A stretch of DNA of 64,000 bases, taken from NCBI GenBank assembly GCA_034509755.1, contig CM067559.1, forward strand, positions 38,398,032 to 38,462,031, written 5' to 3'. Origin of the DNA: Anisodus tanguticus (Eukaryota; Streptophyta; Magnoliopsida; Solanales; Solanaceae). Shown here one piece after another: positions 21,691 through 33,789 of this stretch; the stretch's first letter is position 1; the number at the start of each line of letters is the position of its first letter. The position numbers and the translations under genes are program-made. Under the pieces are notes generated by a model. It was not told where the DNA came from, did no database searches, and worked only from the letters and a program-made list of their open reading frames with translations.

Positions 21691-22839
21691 AACGACAATC
21701 CCCAAAAAATAACTCAAAGGCTCTAAGTCTTTCATAGCAAACTCAGAACTGAGCATGGTCATGATAGACTGGCGTAAGGCATCGGAAGAGGCAGTCAAGA
21801 TGATATCATCTACATACAACAGAATATAGGCCAAGGACGAACCACGGCGGTAGATGAACAAGGAATTATCTGACATGCTATGAGTGAACCCAATAGTTGA
21901 AACAAAGTCAGCAAATCGTGTATAGCAGGCCCGTGGAGACTGCTTAAGCCCATATAATGATTTCTTCAACAAACAGACATGATGAGGGCGGTTGGGATCC
22001 CTGAAACCCAACGGCTGATGCATATAAACTGTTTCCTTGAGGTCACCATGGAGAAAAGCATTCTTGACATCCAACTGATGAATTGGCCAAGTCTTTGAAA
22101 GAGCCAAGCTAAGCACAGTGCGAATGGTAGCCGGTTTGACCACCGGACTAAACGTCTCACCACAATCAATTCCAACCTGCTGAGTCTTACCATCACCAAC
22201 AAGTCGCGCCTTATGTCGAGCAAAGGACCCATCAGAATTCTCCTTGTGAGCAAAAATCCACATAGACCTGATAACATTAATACCATATGGATGGGGCACC
22301 AACTCCCACGTCTTATTAGCAATAAGAGCATTATATTCATCAGTCATAGCAAGTTTCCAATTAGGGTCATTTAATGCGGACACAGGATTGCGGGGCAAGG
22401 GGGATCTAGAGACATCCGAATGTAAATTAAAATGTCTTTTAGGTGTAAAAATACTCCGCTGACTACGAGTGACCGGTCTATGACTCGAGGAAGAATAGAG
22501 GGAATTTTGGGAATTTTCTAGGCTCGGGGCGGGACTGGCCAGGAGGCAGTGGGCCTGCTGGCCCAAATCGGTAAAAACTGGGCTCGATTTCGGACCGGTT
22601 CCCAGAATTGGGCTAGACCGGCCCAATAGCCGGAACTGTTCCGGTGGGTGGACCGATAGGGCGTGACATGCTTGTGGGGCCAGCGGGCAGTGGGCCCGCT
22701 GGGGGATTTTGGGTACGGGAGTTGTTCGAAAAATTCCGAATAATATATGAGGATATTTGGTCATCCAAAAAATTATATGACTTAGGTTCAGGAGTATGAA
22801 CTTTCGTAAACGGGAATTGAGTTTCATCAAAAATGACAT
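21691..22839 (-). pseudogene. Copia reverse transcriptase (minus copy)
   Basis: The open frame contains the linker, then WELVPHPYGINVIRSMWIFA, DVKNAFLHGDLKETVYM and LLYVDDIILTAS, with the catalytic YVDD intact. This domain could once have made active RT. It overlaps the upstream frame (22613-23218), so there is a frameshift in the linker at ~22.6-22.8 kb. Confidence 0.88.
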
Positions 22840-23790
22840 GGCGATTGATTATGATTTTCTTGGAGGATAAATCAAAACACTTATAACCACGATGATTTGA
22901 CGGATATCCCAAAAACACACACTGGGTAGACCGAGCCTGAAGTTTGTTAATTGTGGTGGATGGGAATAACGGATAACACAAGCACCCAAAAATCCGAAGA
23001 TAAGAATACAAAGGGTCCTTATTATATAGGATTTTGAGGGGGGAGGAATATGTCAGTCCTTTAGAAGGAAGTATGTTAAGAAGATATGTGGCCATTTGTA
23101 GAGCATGGTGCCAAAAATATGGAGGTATGGAGGCATGAATTAAGAGAGTTCGGACAATGTTATTGATGGAACGAATTTTGCGTTCGGCCTTCCATTTTGT
23201 GGAGATGTATGAGGACACGAAAACCTAAAATTGATCCCATTATTAGCACAGAAATCCTGAAACTCCCTATTGTCATATTCTTGCCCATTATCACATTGAA
23301 TATTTTTTATGTTTCTTTCGAATTGAGTACGGATGAACGCTCTAAATTTGATGAAGATGGAAAATACTTGTGATTTATTTGCAATTGGAGTCTACAAATG
23401 GCAACTTAACAATTTTTTCTAATGAACAAGACTGACAAATTGGAGTACGACTCGTACCCTTACAAGAAATAAAACTATTTTTATCTAAAGCTGATAAAAT
23501 AGAAGATCCCGGATGACCCAGACGAGCATGCCACATGGAAGGAGAGATGGCGACAAAAAGGCGGCGACGGCAAGGTGGACTCGATGGGTCGAAATCGGGC
23601 ATGATAGGATACAGATCCCCCCTACTATCACACCTCATGAGATGACTCCCCGTCTTGAAATCCTTCACAGAGAAACCGAAAGGATCAAATTCAACAGAAA
23701 TAGAATTGTAATTTGTGAACTTTCGGACAGACACTAAATTTTTAATCAATTTAGGAGCATGTAAAGTATTTTTCAAGAGGAGTGGTGGAT
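22613..23790 (-). pseudogene. Copia GAG-pre-integrase and deleted integrase (minus copy)
   Basis: Blocks WHARLGHPGSSILSAL and a CQSC pair (integrase zinc-binding region) are followed directly by the late catalytic region (SQ.FS.FIKFRAFIRTQF) and KAERKIRSINNIVRTLL. Compared with the 35289 copy, about 120 bp are missing at ~23395, including the DDYSKFLWTF block with a catalytic Asp. The deletion joins two tccaatt sequences. Integrase from this copy cannot work. Confidence 0.85.
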
Positions 23791-24222
23791 TGGGGGGAGA
23801 CAACGTTTTCGACCATACCCTAGAATTGGAATAGAAGCGCCATTACCAACAATTATCCCCCGAGGGGTGCTCAAATTGGAATAAGATGAGAGAGTACCTG
23901 ATTCGGAAGTTATGTGAGTAGTGGCCCCGGTGTCCATGTACCAATTTGGGTCCGGTTGAGTCAATCCCAACGTGTGCATCGCGGCCTCGATATCGGTCTG
24001 AGTGGGGCCTGCTGCATGATGGGCTTGCGGAGGTCGGGGCCCAAGAACTCCTGGCCGTGCTGGAACTGGGCCGTAACGATGTTGTTGCCGTTGCTGGGCC
24101 ACTGGCCTGTGGGCTGCCAATGCTGGGTATTGGGCCGGGACTGTTGGCCAGCCCACTGGCCGCTGGAAACTGTTGCTGGAGGGTACGGGTTTCACTACCA
24201 TTGGCCCCACTGCTGGGCCCAT
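23773..24222 (-). pseudogene. Copia protease region (minus copy)
   Basis: PNWYMDTGATTHITSESG gives the aspartic protease DTG with the expected copia context. The frame shifts at ~23790 before continuing into GAG-pre-integrase, and relative to gag at 24195-24222. Confidence 0.8.
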
Positions 24223-25040
24223 GGCGGTGGTGGGCCACTGTACCCTGGCTGGGACCCACCGCCTGTTTGTTGACCACCGGAACCGCCGCGTTTGCCCCCG
24301 CGATTTTTGTTATTATTCTTGCGATTATTCTTGCCGCCACCATTATTATGATTTTGGCCCGAATTATTACAAAAACCCGGAGGACTAGGGGAGGACGCCA
24401 CCATGACTACTGGGCTTGCTCCGGTAGCCGCCTTTTTAGCCAAGCCGGCTTCTTCCAACGTCAGCATGGAGCGGGCTTGATGGAAGTCGGGAAGAGGGTT
24501 GCTTTGGCGAAGGAGAGTTCCAACACCATTATAGGCCTCCGAAAGACCGGCAACCAACTGTAGAACTAGATGATTATTTGTTACTGGTGCGCCAACATTA
24601 CGGAGTTGATCCGCCAACTCCTTTAGTTTCTTGCAATATGCAGAAACGTTCGAAAATTCGTCCATTCGAACGAGAGAGAATTCCTGCTCGAGTGTGACGA
24701 CACGGGAATGTTGATTGTCTTGGAGTATGTCACGCAATCTATTCCATGCAGCCATAGCCGTGGTATCTGGCTCCATAATCATCTGTAGAAGGTCCACCGA
24801 AATAGTGGCATATATCCACCGAAGAACGGTAGCATCAAGTGTATTCCGTAACTCAGGATCCTCCGCAGGAAGGGGTCTAGCGGGAGGAATGATGTGATGA
24901 AGAACTTGATAAGATATAGCGTGAATTTTAAACAACTCCGCCCACGTTGCATATTGAACGTTTTCCATCTCAAGGACAATAGGGACACTTAGCTTGATAT
25001 TGGAAACCGTGAGGGCAGGGTGAAAATTGTTCTTAGACAT
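24195..25040 (-). CDS. Copia gag (minus copy)
   Basis: The start MSKNNFHPALTV at 25040 matches the start used in the 35289 element. The UBN2-like gag core is visible: WAELFKIHAISYQVLHHI, AAWNRLRDILQDNQHSRVV, YCKKLKELADQLRNVGAP and LVLQLVAGLSEAYNGV. Then comes a basic Asn/Gly/Arg tract (GGKNNRKNNNKNRGGKRGG) and a Pro/Gln-rich end. No CCHC zinc knuckle is seen, and RNA binding may rest on the RGG-like tract. The frame is open until 24195. Confidence 0.8.
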   Translation of the reverse strand: MSKNNFHPALTVSNIKLSVPIVLEMENVQYATWAELFKIHAISYQVLHHIIPPARPLPAEDPELRNTLDATVLRWIYATISVDLLQMIMEPDTTAMAAWNRLRDILQDNQHSRVVTLEQEFSLVRMDEFSNVSAYCKKLKELADQLRNVGAPVTNNHLVLQLVAGLSEAYNGVGTLLRQSNPLPDFHQARSMLTLEEAGLAKKAATGASPVVMVASSPSPPGFCNNSGQNHNNGGGKNNRKNNNKNRGGKRGGSGGQQTGGGSQPGYSGPPPPWAQQWGQW

Positions 25041-25177
25041 ATTGAAAGAACAAAGAAGGAGGGGAAATTTAAGAGAGGTTTTTGAGAGCGGAAGACAAAA
25101 TTTTGGAGAGAAAACCCGGGGGGGGGGGGGGGTTATCGGCCACAAGGCAAAAGTTGAGAGAAAACTTTTGTGTAGAC

Positions 25178-25194
25178 CTAGTCTCTTGATACCA
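25178..25194 (-). other. Primer binding site of the minus copia
   Basis: The minus strand reads tggtatcaagagactag directly after the 5' LTR. The same site occurs at 35618 in the plus-strand relative. The tggtatca start fits an initiator tRNA-Met type primer used by many plant copia elements. Confidence 0.75.
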
Positions 25195-25469
25195 TGAAAG
25201 AAATAATCCCCTTGATTATTTTCATTGATTGAATAAATATATATACAAGTTACATATTTCCATAATAGGAAAATCCTTTTCCTATTCTACTTCTAAATCC
25301 TTATTCTACCATAATTCTAACTATACAATTATGGTAAGTGTATAACACTAATTAAGGTATCCTTTTCATTACAATATACTACAATATACATTCCTAATAT
25401 ACCATATATACTTCTGCCCGTGATGGGCTGTTGCACACTGCCGAGATGGCTGTGATGGGCTGTTTAACA
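25195..25469 (-). repeat. 5' LTR of the 20579-25469 copia
   Basis: Matches the 3' LTR except about three substitutions. On the minus strand it starts tgttaaacagcccatcac and ends ggattatttctttca. Confidence 0.92.
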
Positions 25470-26455
25470 ATTATAAATATGATTTGGGTGGGGGCAGAGT
25501 ATTGACTGCGCCGTCTTTACTTTATATTCGGTGCCATTACCGAATGATGCAAACATATTTTTTGGTACTAACTCGTATGAAATTAGCACGACCTCACGAT
25601 CAAATTCTCGGTAAAAATTATCAAATTTAATTAATATTAAATTTTAATAAGAGTTCACATTTTTGCAATGATCTTTTTTATGATTAAGCTTGTTAACTTT
25701 TTTTTACGTGCTCAGTATATATAAGTTAAGTCCTTAATTTATATCCACGCCCTTATTTCTTTCTTTGTCAGATCAAACTTACTTATGCTATCGTAAGCAA
25801 AAAATTGATGGTTATTCTTTTTTTCTTTTTTGTACTTAGACCACTATACGTAGTACCTACATTTGGCTTTTCGCAAAGAAAACTTTTTTTTTTTGGCAAA
25901 ATACTGACTATTTTTGAAATTTGATTAGATCCGATGAATTATCAGAAACCATTAAGTTGGTGTCAAATTTTCTATTCTAACCGTTTCTTTTAAGGGAAAT
26001 TACAGCCTAATACCGTTGAGTAATCTAGTTACAAAATAGCCAATATATATATATATTTATACTTAAATAAACATATACTATTCATATAATATACCTATAA
26101 TATACATATATCATATGTATAATTATATATTTTGACTACTGACGTTAATTAGTTTGACCGAAAGGACATATACAAAAGAATTATTTATTTTAAATAATTT
26201 AATCAGAGATATAAGACGCGTCCACTGGCGAAAAGAAAATTTCTTGCGTGAACTATTACTCCTATTTAATTTTTATCATTTCTTCGGAGTTGTTTGCTCA
26301 TAGCACGATACAAGTGTTTAAGAAAAAATGAGACTCGTACGTGTTAGATTATATTTATATTCAGAATTTTTTTTAGAGATTCAAAATTATGGCACTGGTT
26401 ATCCTATTTAAAGAAAGAACCACAGTTTCAAAAACTATAACTTTATAACAAAATA
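25470..26455. other. Copy-2 continuation and unassigned AT-rich DNA
   Basis: To about 25535 it matches 41310-41345 of copy 3 (cgccgtctttactttatatt vs its counterpart). A TATA-rich block at 25995-26165 resembles the two UTP14 intron inserts. No gene is seen in the rest. Confidence 0.5.
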
Positions 26456-26460
26456 AACTT

Positions 26461-26771
26461 TGTTATGAAATATATATCCTTTGTATGGATGTCACACATT
26501 TACTAACCTTTTAACCTTTTGTATGTTACATGTACCATTAATTTTGACACTTAATATTTGTAACTTCCATTAGGTGGTTACATGTACCTATTGATTTGAG
26601 CACTTAATAATTGTAACCTCCATTGGGTGGTTTCATCCTATAAATTGGGTTGTTATTCATCTTTGAAGGGAGTGAAACATACACTTGAAATAAGAAGAAA
26701 GTCTCATCCTCCTCTCTACTTCTCTGTCTACATCTCTTGTCTTATATTGCTATTGCTATCATTTTATAACA
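26461..26771 (+). repeat. 5' LTR of the 26461-32171 copia
   Basis: 311 bp. It contains a duplicated 'ttacatgtacc.att.att...cacttaatatttgtaac' block (26528-26575, 26579-26625), a TATA-like cctataaattggg (26637-26649), and ends ataaca. Sequence after it (cattatcagcacgagg) may be the primer site. Confidence 0.85.
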
Positions 26772-27504
26772 CATTATCAGCACGAGGCTTTGCCATCTTG
26801 AGCAGATATTTTGGAAAGACTAAAGCAATTTCCAGTTAAGTATCATATTATCTAGTATTTTAATTGTGTTTATTTATGTACAAAATAACATGTATGATTA
26901 CTGACTATCCATGATGACTGTCTATCTGACCGTGGTTATCCATGTATAGATATTACACCTCCCCCTTTTCCCATTTCTTGAAATCTTGTTGCTGGAATTT
27001 TCATGTATATTTCCTAATTTATTGGAAATTAATTTTATGGTTCTTTGGTCCTTCGTTTCTTTTTGGGTTAAAATCAGAAGTGATCACCTTTCATTAGTTC
27101 GTTATAATAAAATTTATTTGTGTGTATAATCATCAGAAGTTGTAATATTTTTATAGGTCTATTATGATTACATTTAAAGATGTGTTGGAGAAAAAATCTC
27201 TACATCATATGTATGCCTTGATTTGCTCCTGAAGTAGCAATATCTTAAAAGAGGTTCTAAGACATCACAATTTGATATGCTTAAGGCACGTTCGGATGAT
27301 TGTGTTTCATTCCTGAAGAATGACAACTTGATAAATGTTACAAATACAGATCCATTCCTTGAAGTGAATGTGATAGTATATAATAAAGCTTATAAATACG
27401 AACGTGTGTTTGGTTGTGAAGTTATCACGACTACCTCCAGAAGAGGTAGAATAGTTGAGAAAAATATTCTGAATAGTTGAGAAAAATATTCTAAATATTT
27501 TATG

Positions 27505-27835
27505 CTTTACTTCCGAAATAGTAAACTCAGAAATCTGCTCCCGAAGTAGCAAATTTTGAACTCTACTTCCGAAGTAGTAGAACTTGGAACTTTACTTCAA
27601 AGTAATAGAACTTTGAACTCTACTCCCGAAGTAGTAGAATATTAAACTCTACTCTTGAAGTAGAGAAATTTTAAGTTTACTCCTGAAATTGTAAGACCTT
27701 GAAATCTACTCCTTGAGTAGTAAGACTCTGGAATTTACTCTTGAAGTAGTAACTCTGAAGTTTACTCTCGAAGTAGTAAATATGAAATTCTCTCAAAGTG
27801 GTAAAACTTTGAACTTTACTCTTGAATAACTTTGT
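27505..27835. repeat. 27-30 bp minisatellite, ~11 units
   Basis: Units share (a/c)tc(c/t)(c/t)gaagtagtagaa followed by cttgaactctact. They vary in length by a few bases and decay toward both ends. The array occupies the place where gag would be expected in the copia element. Confidence 0.8.
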
Positions 27836-28909
27836 AGCTTTGTAGGTTATAACAATGATTTGGTTGGTTATCAAAATCTGGCATGCTTACTTTTATTTTT
27901 TCATTCAGAGGCAATCGTGTGTACCAAGTCAAAAGATTATGCTACTGCTATAACTTGATGCATATGAAATAGTCACATGATCTATGCTCAAAAGAATGAC
28001 TAGTCACATAGCAATTATTTTTCAGGAAATCATTTAAGATGTTCTAGCAGATATTTTTATGTCTCCGATATATTTATGTTGGGTAATTATTACCTCAATC
28101 TGATAAGCATCATATCTGTTCAAAGTGAAGTTATAATATTTTAAGATGCATGTCGTACTGCTAAGTGATAAAGTACCGACTAATTATCATCTATGACGTG
28201 ATAGCATATTTGTGGAAATAATGTACTTCTTAGTAGATTAAAAATTACTGAACAGTTGATAATGATTATGACAATTGATTACCACTACAACAACCCTTTT
28301 GACAATAATTATTAGTTTGATTCCTTTTTTATTTTTCAGATATAAGGAGATATTTATGGATAGCCATTGAAATATATTATTATTTTATTATATTACAAAA
28401 TTATTATATTGATCATATAAGTAAATTGTTGTTTCCTAATAGGACTTATCATGATGTGTCAAAATTTATTTAAGATGGATACATAGAGTTGTTATATTTT
28501 AATATGACTTGTCAAAACTTATCAGTTTTAAATATATGAGGCAGTTTGTTATATATTTAGTCTTCACTTATAAGATATGAATAACTTTCAAAACAAGTTT
28601 GGATTAAAATTGAATTATGCATTTATTATTTCTAAATATTCATTCGTTTACCCTTTCTTTTCATGACATCAGAAGTGTCTAATTAAATTTTCTTCATGAC
28701 ACCAACAATGGCTAAGAAATATTTGATAGTACAAAACCAATTAAGGGCTCTAGAAGAGCTAACTATTTATCAATAAGATCATGTCATCAGTAGTGTCCAA
28801 GCAATATGTGATTAAGGAGAATATATTAAATGCTCCTGAAAAGCTTATATACTATTATGTCATTCGTTCTAGATTGTATTATACAAAGTTGTTATGATCG
28901 AAGCACAAG

Positions 28910-29200
28910 TTATAGTAAACCCAAAGTTTACTAAAGTAAATGACTATCATATTTAAGCTATAAATGATTGGATGACTAAATATTTACACAATCATAGTGG
29001 GTAAGAAATATGTATTTGAAATATTACCCTATTTATTCTCCAAATTGTATTGCACAAATATAAGCATGATGAAATCACATGTCACGATAAACCAAAAGTT
29101 TATTATACAAAATAGAATTCATGTCACAGTAAACCATAAGTTTACTAAAATAAATAGCACATGACATGGTAAACCTGAAGTTTACTAGTACAAATAATTT
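28910..29200. repeat. ~45-bp imperfect repeats (gtaaacc..aagtttacta)
   Basis: At least four units share catgtcac.gtaaacca and aagtttactaaa, at 28910, 29083, 29123 and 29163. Each unit is itself partly palindromic (gtaaac...gtttac), giving a hairpin-like interior. Confidence 0.65.
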
Positions 29201-30860
29201 TATCAATTGATTTGACAATTTTGATTGTCCTGATTTAAATCTGATGTGCTAAGTTTGTATTCGGAATATATTGAAGAACTAGAAGATTCTTCAAGAATTA
29301 ATTTGCTTGTTCTCATGATAAGTTGATTATACTAACTAATGTTGGGATTGAATTTTCTAAATTCTGAAAAATATAAAAGGTGAATAAGGGCCCATTCACC
29401 TGTTATGTGATGTCTTAAATAGATGCATCGATAAGACGGTTACATGTGCGTTTATTGTCAACCCGCAGTTTGACATATGCAAAATTGCTTACTCAAAATA
29501 ATTGAGTTGAGAGCACAATTTTCAGATTATGTAATCAAGATAATTCATCTTGTTAATACTGATTTATATTCAAGCTGGTTTAGCATTGAATGCCTCTAGT
29601 AAATAGCTAAACCATTGCAAATGAGAACAAAACTTCATGTGTTGCTATGAAATAAGATATATTGCATACAACGACGTTTGTATGCTTCAGACTAATAAAT
29701 TATGATAAATTCTCCACGCACAATTGGTTCAAGGTCAGGAACCAAATGTTTTCATCTAATAATATTATTGTGCAGTATATAATTAATGAATCTACCACGA
29801 TGCACACAGATGGATTTCCCAAAGAAGGTGAAAATTTATGTTAGTTTTTCTAACATAAGGGTAGAGAGAATAACAACTAAGAAATATATTGTGAATTATC
29901 ACCAGTATGATCCTCGTTCAAACGATAATTCAAGTCAAATGCTAGAAGTATTTGCTGACCCAACTATTTCATATTTCAGCTGCAAGATGCTCCTAAATGT
30001 CCCTGAAGGATATGGTTTACAACATGCGTGAAGCATGATAGACAAATCGGTTTCAAACGCAATAATCCTTGAAAAAAGGAGAGGAGCAAATGATCATAAT
30101 AAGGAGGCAATGTGCTCTTGAAGAGCCTACGACATAACACTTCATAAAACCTTGTACGAGGTTCAGGTACCTGAAAAATAATGAAGTGATAAGATCTCAG
30201 TTGTGTCTAATTGCAAATCGATACAAAATGATATCTCGTCGACGATATATTTGATACTATATAGTGCGTAATATTGTATAATATTATGAGGATCTGAATT
30301 CTACGTCTCTTAAAGCATATTGATGTAGGAATAATTACCAAGTAGATACATCTTGATAAATTTACTGGACCTGCAGTCTTGACATGAGAAGATGTCATGT
30401 AAATTAAATACTAAATGAAAATTGTCTCAGTCTATATAGCTCACGTGATAAAATTATATGATTTTTTTGAAGGATTCAAAATTCCTGAAGCATATACAAG
30501 TTATTGAAAATCTTGTTTGTAATCCATAAATGGATTAAATGAACTAAGGTTGATGTACTGAAATCACCTTAATAAATATTTATTGGTGAGGGGTACAAAG
30601 ATGACTCTGTTTACCCTTATCCCTTTACGATATTCAAAATCTTTCATAAGGTTGTGCAAGTTGCTGACTTGAATGTGATTGGAGATTTTGAAGAGTTTTC
30701 GAAAAGCAATAGACTACATGCTAAAAGAAGTTGAAATTAGAAAATTAGATTGGTCTTGAAGTACCATAAAATTTTTTCAATTGATATATTTATTTATCTT
30801 GCTATACCTATGAGCATGATATAATTTCTTCCTTACATGGAGATACTGAAATAAGATCAA

Positions 30861-31330
30861 TTGCATATTGTCGATTTGATGAGAGATTTTTCCCCAAAAT
30901 TAGGAGGAAAGAATAATGAAATAAAAAGGAAACTTTTGTGGAAAAATCCATCATCGTCTCATCTTGATCTACGTGCTTCTATTAGTGAGCAAGAGGTACA
31001 AAAGATTATTCACTTGCAGAAAATAGCAAATCAAATGCCAGACGCATTTACAGATTTGAAAAGGATTACCAAATCACATATCCCTGCAGAGAATGTCCCA
31101 ATTTCGATTGATGTCCCTTTAGGACCATCTACTAGTGTCATAACAAATGAGTCCAAAAGCACGCCTGAAGCGTGATAGAACACTAGGTTCTAAGGATCAT
31201 AATCCTAGAAAAAGAAAAATAAATGTTCAAGATGACACTAAGAAAGAATCTCATAAAGAAATGCAAGATTTGATCAATCCTGATATTCTTGAAGAAATCA
31301 GTGAGCCACAAACTCAAGAAAATTAAGAAA
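30861..31330 (+). pseudogene. Copia integrase-RT linker remnant
   Basis: Frame segments read EQEVQKIIHLQKIANQMP and DAFTDLKRITKSHIPAENVP, then IDVPLGPST. This conserved linker between integrase and RT is known from plant copia elements. Stops and a frame change follow at 31173. No catalytic block remains next to it. Confidence 0.75.
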
Positions 31331-31479
31331 TATCAATAAATCCAATTGATGTTATGACTATTTGAATCGCTTGGAAGTAAATATGGTTTGAAATACCCAC
31401 AACCTTATATGAAGATAATGCAACATGCATTGCTCAATTGAAGGGAGGATTCAGAAAAGAAGATAGGACAAAAACACAT

Positions 31480-31650
31480 TTCACCAAAGTTGTTCTTCAC
31501 ACATGAGCTCCAAAAGAATGGTGATATCAACGTGCAACAGATTCATTCAAGTGATAATATGACTGATTTGTTCACTAAGTCTCTACCAACTGCAACTTTC
31601 GAGAAGATGGTGCACAAGATTGGAATACGAAGACTCAAGCATTTGGACTG
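31480..31650 (+). pseudogene. Copia RNase H C-terminal remnant
   Basis: The frame reads ELQKNGDINVQQIHSSDNMT then DLFTKSLPTATFEKMVHKIG and ends RRLKHLD stop. This is the standard copia polyprotein C terminus (x-D-x-F-T-K-x-L-P). The RT and the RNase H catalytic part before it are missing. Confidence 0.85.
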
Positions 31651-31864
31651 AAGTTCTCATCAGGGGGAGTTAATACATGTTGTACTCTTTTTTCCATATA
31701 AGGTTTTGTTCCACTGAGTTTTCCTTGTAAGGTTTTTAATGAGGCAACCAAAATATGTATTATTAGAAATGTGTACTCTTTTTCCTTCACTAGAATTTTT
31801 CCCACTGTTTTTTTTCTAGTAAGGTTTTAACGAGGCACATTATCTATGGACATCCAAGGGGGAG

Positions 31865-32171
31865 TGCTATGAAATACATATCCTTTGTATGGATGTCCAT
31901 ACAGATTCACTAACCTTTTGTATGTTACATGTACCTATTAATTTGGACACTTAATATTTGTAACCTCCATTGGGTGGTTACATGTACCTATTGATTTAGG
32001 CACTTAATATTTGTAACCTTCATTGGGTGGTTTCATCTTATAAATTGAGATGTTATTCACATTTGAAGGGAGTGAAACATACACTTGAAATAAGAAGAAA
32101 GTCTCCTCCTCCTCTCTACTTCTTTGTCTACATCTCTTGTCTTATATTGCTATTGCTATCATTTTATAACA
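31865..32171 (+). repeat. 3' LTR of the 26461-32171 copia
   Basis: 307 bp, same ends and same internal duplication as the 5' LTR. Several substitutions and small indels separate the pair, so this insertion is older than the one at 20579. Confidence 0.85.
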
Positions 32172-32239
32172 AACTTATAGAACCTCCAAATCTCACAAAA
32201 TTAGGGTTTTTGAAAATCTTTCTTGCAAATCAGAGTAAT

Positions 32240-33600
32240 CATAGTCCAAAATATACTCACTTATCAAGATTTGGTCAGGTTATATAATAGGAAGCAAACT
32301 ACTAGCAGCTGTATGATTAAAATAGATTTGAAGAAAGCCTATAATAAAGTGGAGTGAGACTTTGTAGAAGAGATGTTTCATGCACTTGAATTTTCTCAGC
32401 AGTGTATTAAATGGATCATGAATTGCATAACTACTGTCCAATATTCTATAGCAATAAATGGAGGGTTGTAAGGTAATACCAAAGGCAAGAGAGGGTTAAG
32501 ACAAGGGAATCCTATATCCCTTTTGATATTTGTTATGTGCATTGAGTACTTCGCTAGAATAATGAATGTAGTAGCTCAACAAGAGGGGTTAGGATTTCAT
32601 ACAAAATGCAAAAGCTTGAAGCTGAACCATTTATGTGTTTGCAGATGATGTCTTGCTGTACCTCATTCAGCTAAGAGAATTTCTAAGATGGACTGTGAAG
32701 TTCTACTTGACAAGATAACTGCAAGAATCAGAATCTGGGACACAAGGCATTTGTCATATGCAGGGAGAGTCTGTTTGGTTAATTCAGTACTACTACATAT
32801 ACATAGCTATCTATCCAAAATTTTCATCCTCCAAAAGCAAATTCTGAAAGGCATCACTGCTTTATGCAGAAACTTTCTCTAGGTTAGAAAAAGTGCTACA
32901 AACAGTGTGCCCTTGGTGGCATGAGATTTGGTCTGCAGATCAAAACATGAAGGAGGATTGGGTATAGCAGACTGTTTTAAATACAATGATGCTATTACTA
33001 AATATATATGGAATATATCCCAAAGGCTGACAATTTATGAGTAAAGTGGATCATTCATGTCTATTTAAAAGATGATGGATGGTGGAAGTATTCACAATCA
33101 ATTGATTGTTGCTGGTATTGGAAAAAAGTTAGTAAAATGAGTGACCTGTTTGCCTCTGGTTCTATACAAAATGGTTGGCAAAGTGTTACTGGAAAATACA
33201 CAGTTTAAAGTGGTTATAAATGGAGAATAGGAGACAAAGGGATATGGCCTTGGTGGATATGAATATGAATATGAAATATATGGAATATGCCAAAACACAA
33301 CTTTATTTGCTGGTTGATTATGCATCAAAGACTAATGGCTAAGAACAGATTATTTCACCTTGGCATAAGTTAGGATGATAGATGTTCTATATGTGGGGAC
33401 TATGAGAAGTCTGTTCAACACTTATTTTTTGTGTGCCACTTCTCTCAGCAGTTCTTACAATTAGTCTTCAGATGGATAGACAATGAACTTCTACAAAATT
33501 ATACTTATTATGTTCCTACTTATAGAAAATCTTTCTTTCTACTTATTATGTCTTCTCACAAATTCCAGCTGTCATTTTTTTCATCATTAGACCACCATCA
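32240..33600 (+). pseudogene. LINE reverse transcriptase remnant
   Basis: In order, with stops and frame changes: KIDLKKAYNKVEW, then GKRGLRQGNPISLLIFVMCI, then CFADDVLLY (the FADD catalytic motif), IRIWDTRHLSYAGRVCLVN, and a zf-RVT end PKHNFICWLIMHQRL with CSICGDYEKSVQHLFF. This is a plant L1-type ORF2 from mid-RT to the zinc-binding tail. The 5' half and the endonuclease are absent. It is not expressible. Confidence 0.85.
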
Positions 33601-33615
33601 GGAACTACTATAACC

Positions 33616-33780
33616 AAGTAGCGGAGCCACCTTAGCTTAATGGTGTTGGGCGAACATCTTTCACCGAAAAATTATACTCCGTAGATGAATAAAATATTAT
33701 TAACTATGGATATATATTACGTTTTGGACATCCTTCATAAAAATTCGAATACCTTTAATAAAATTCTGACTTCGCCACTG
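33616..33780. mobile_element. Short MITE with agtggcggagcca-type ends
   Basis: The left end aagtagcggagccacc and the right end gacttcgccactg are imperfect inverted repeats. A perfect 9-bp duplication, actataacc, flanks it (33607-33615, 33781-33789). At 165 bp it has no coding capacity. Confidence 0.75.
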
Positions 33781-33789
33781 ACTATAACC

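Larger units (their letters stand above)
20579..25469 (-). mobile_element. Young Ty1/copia element, minus strand
   Basis: The LTRs are 275 bp each and differ at about three bases by eye, so the insertion is recent. Flanks attac (20574-20578) and attat (25470-25474) are a near-perfect 5-bp duplication. The primer site tggtatcaagagactag follows the 5' LTR on the minus strand. Gag-pol order is copia: gag, protease, integrase, RT, RNase H. It carries an internal deletion in integrase, a stop before RNase H and frame changes, so this copy is defective. Confidence 0.93.
26461..32171 (+). mobile_element. Non-autonomous Ty1/copia element
   Basis: LTRs 26461-26771 and 31865-32171 run tgttatgaaat/tgctatgaaat to attttataaca. 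A perfect 5-bp duplication, aactt, flanks the element (26456-26460, 32172-32176). A purine tract (aagggggag) precedes the 3' LTR. The 5.1-kb interior keeps only scraps of pol and long stretches of imperfect tandem repeats, with no gag-pol frame, so it would have needed proteins from a relative. Part of its interior is also found alone at 10974-11424. Confidence 0.88.

Noticed and set aside
23946..24563. 205-codon plus-strand open frame opposite copia gag/protease
   Set aside because: It is antisense to a Gly/Pro/Gln-rich coding region whose codon use removes stops on the other strand; the minus strand has clear gag and DTG motifs.
28282..28320. cactacaacaaccc as a CACTA element end
   Set aside because: Only the first bases fit, no subterminal repeats or opposite end follow, and it sits within the copia interior.
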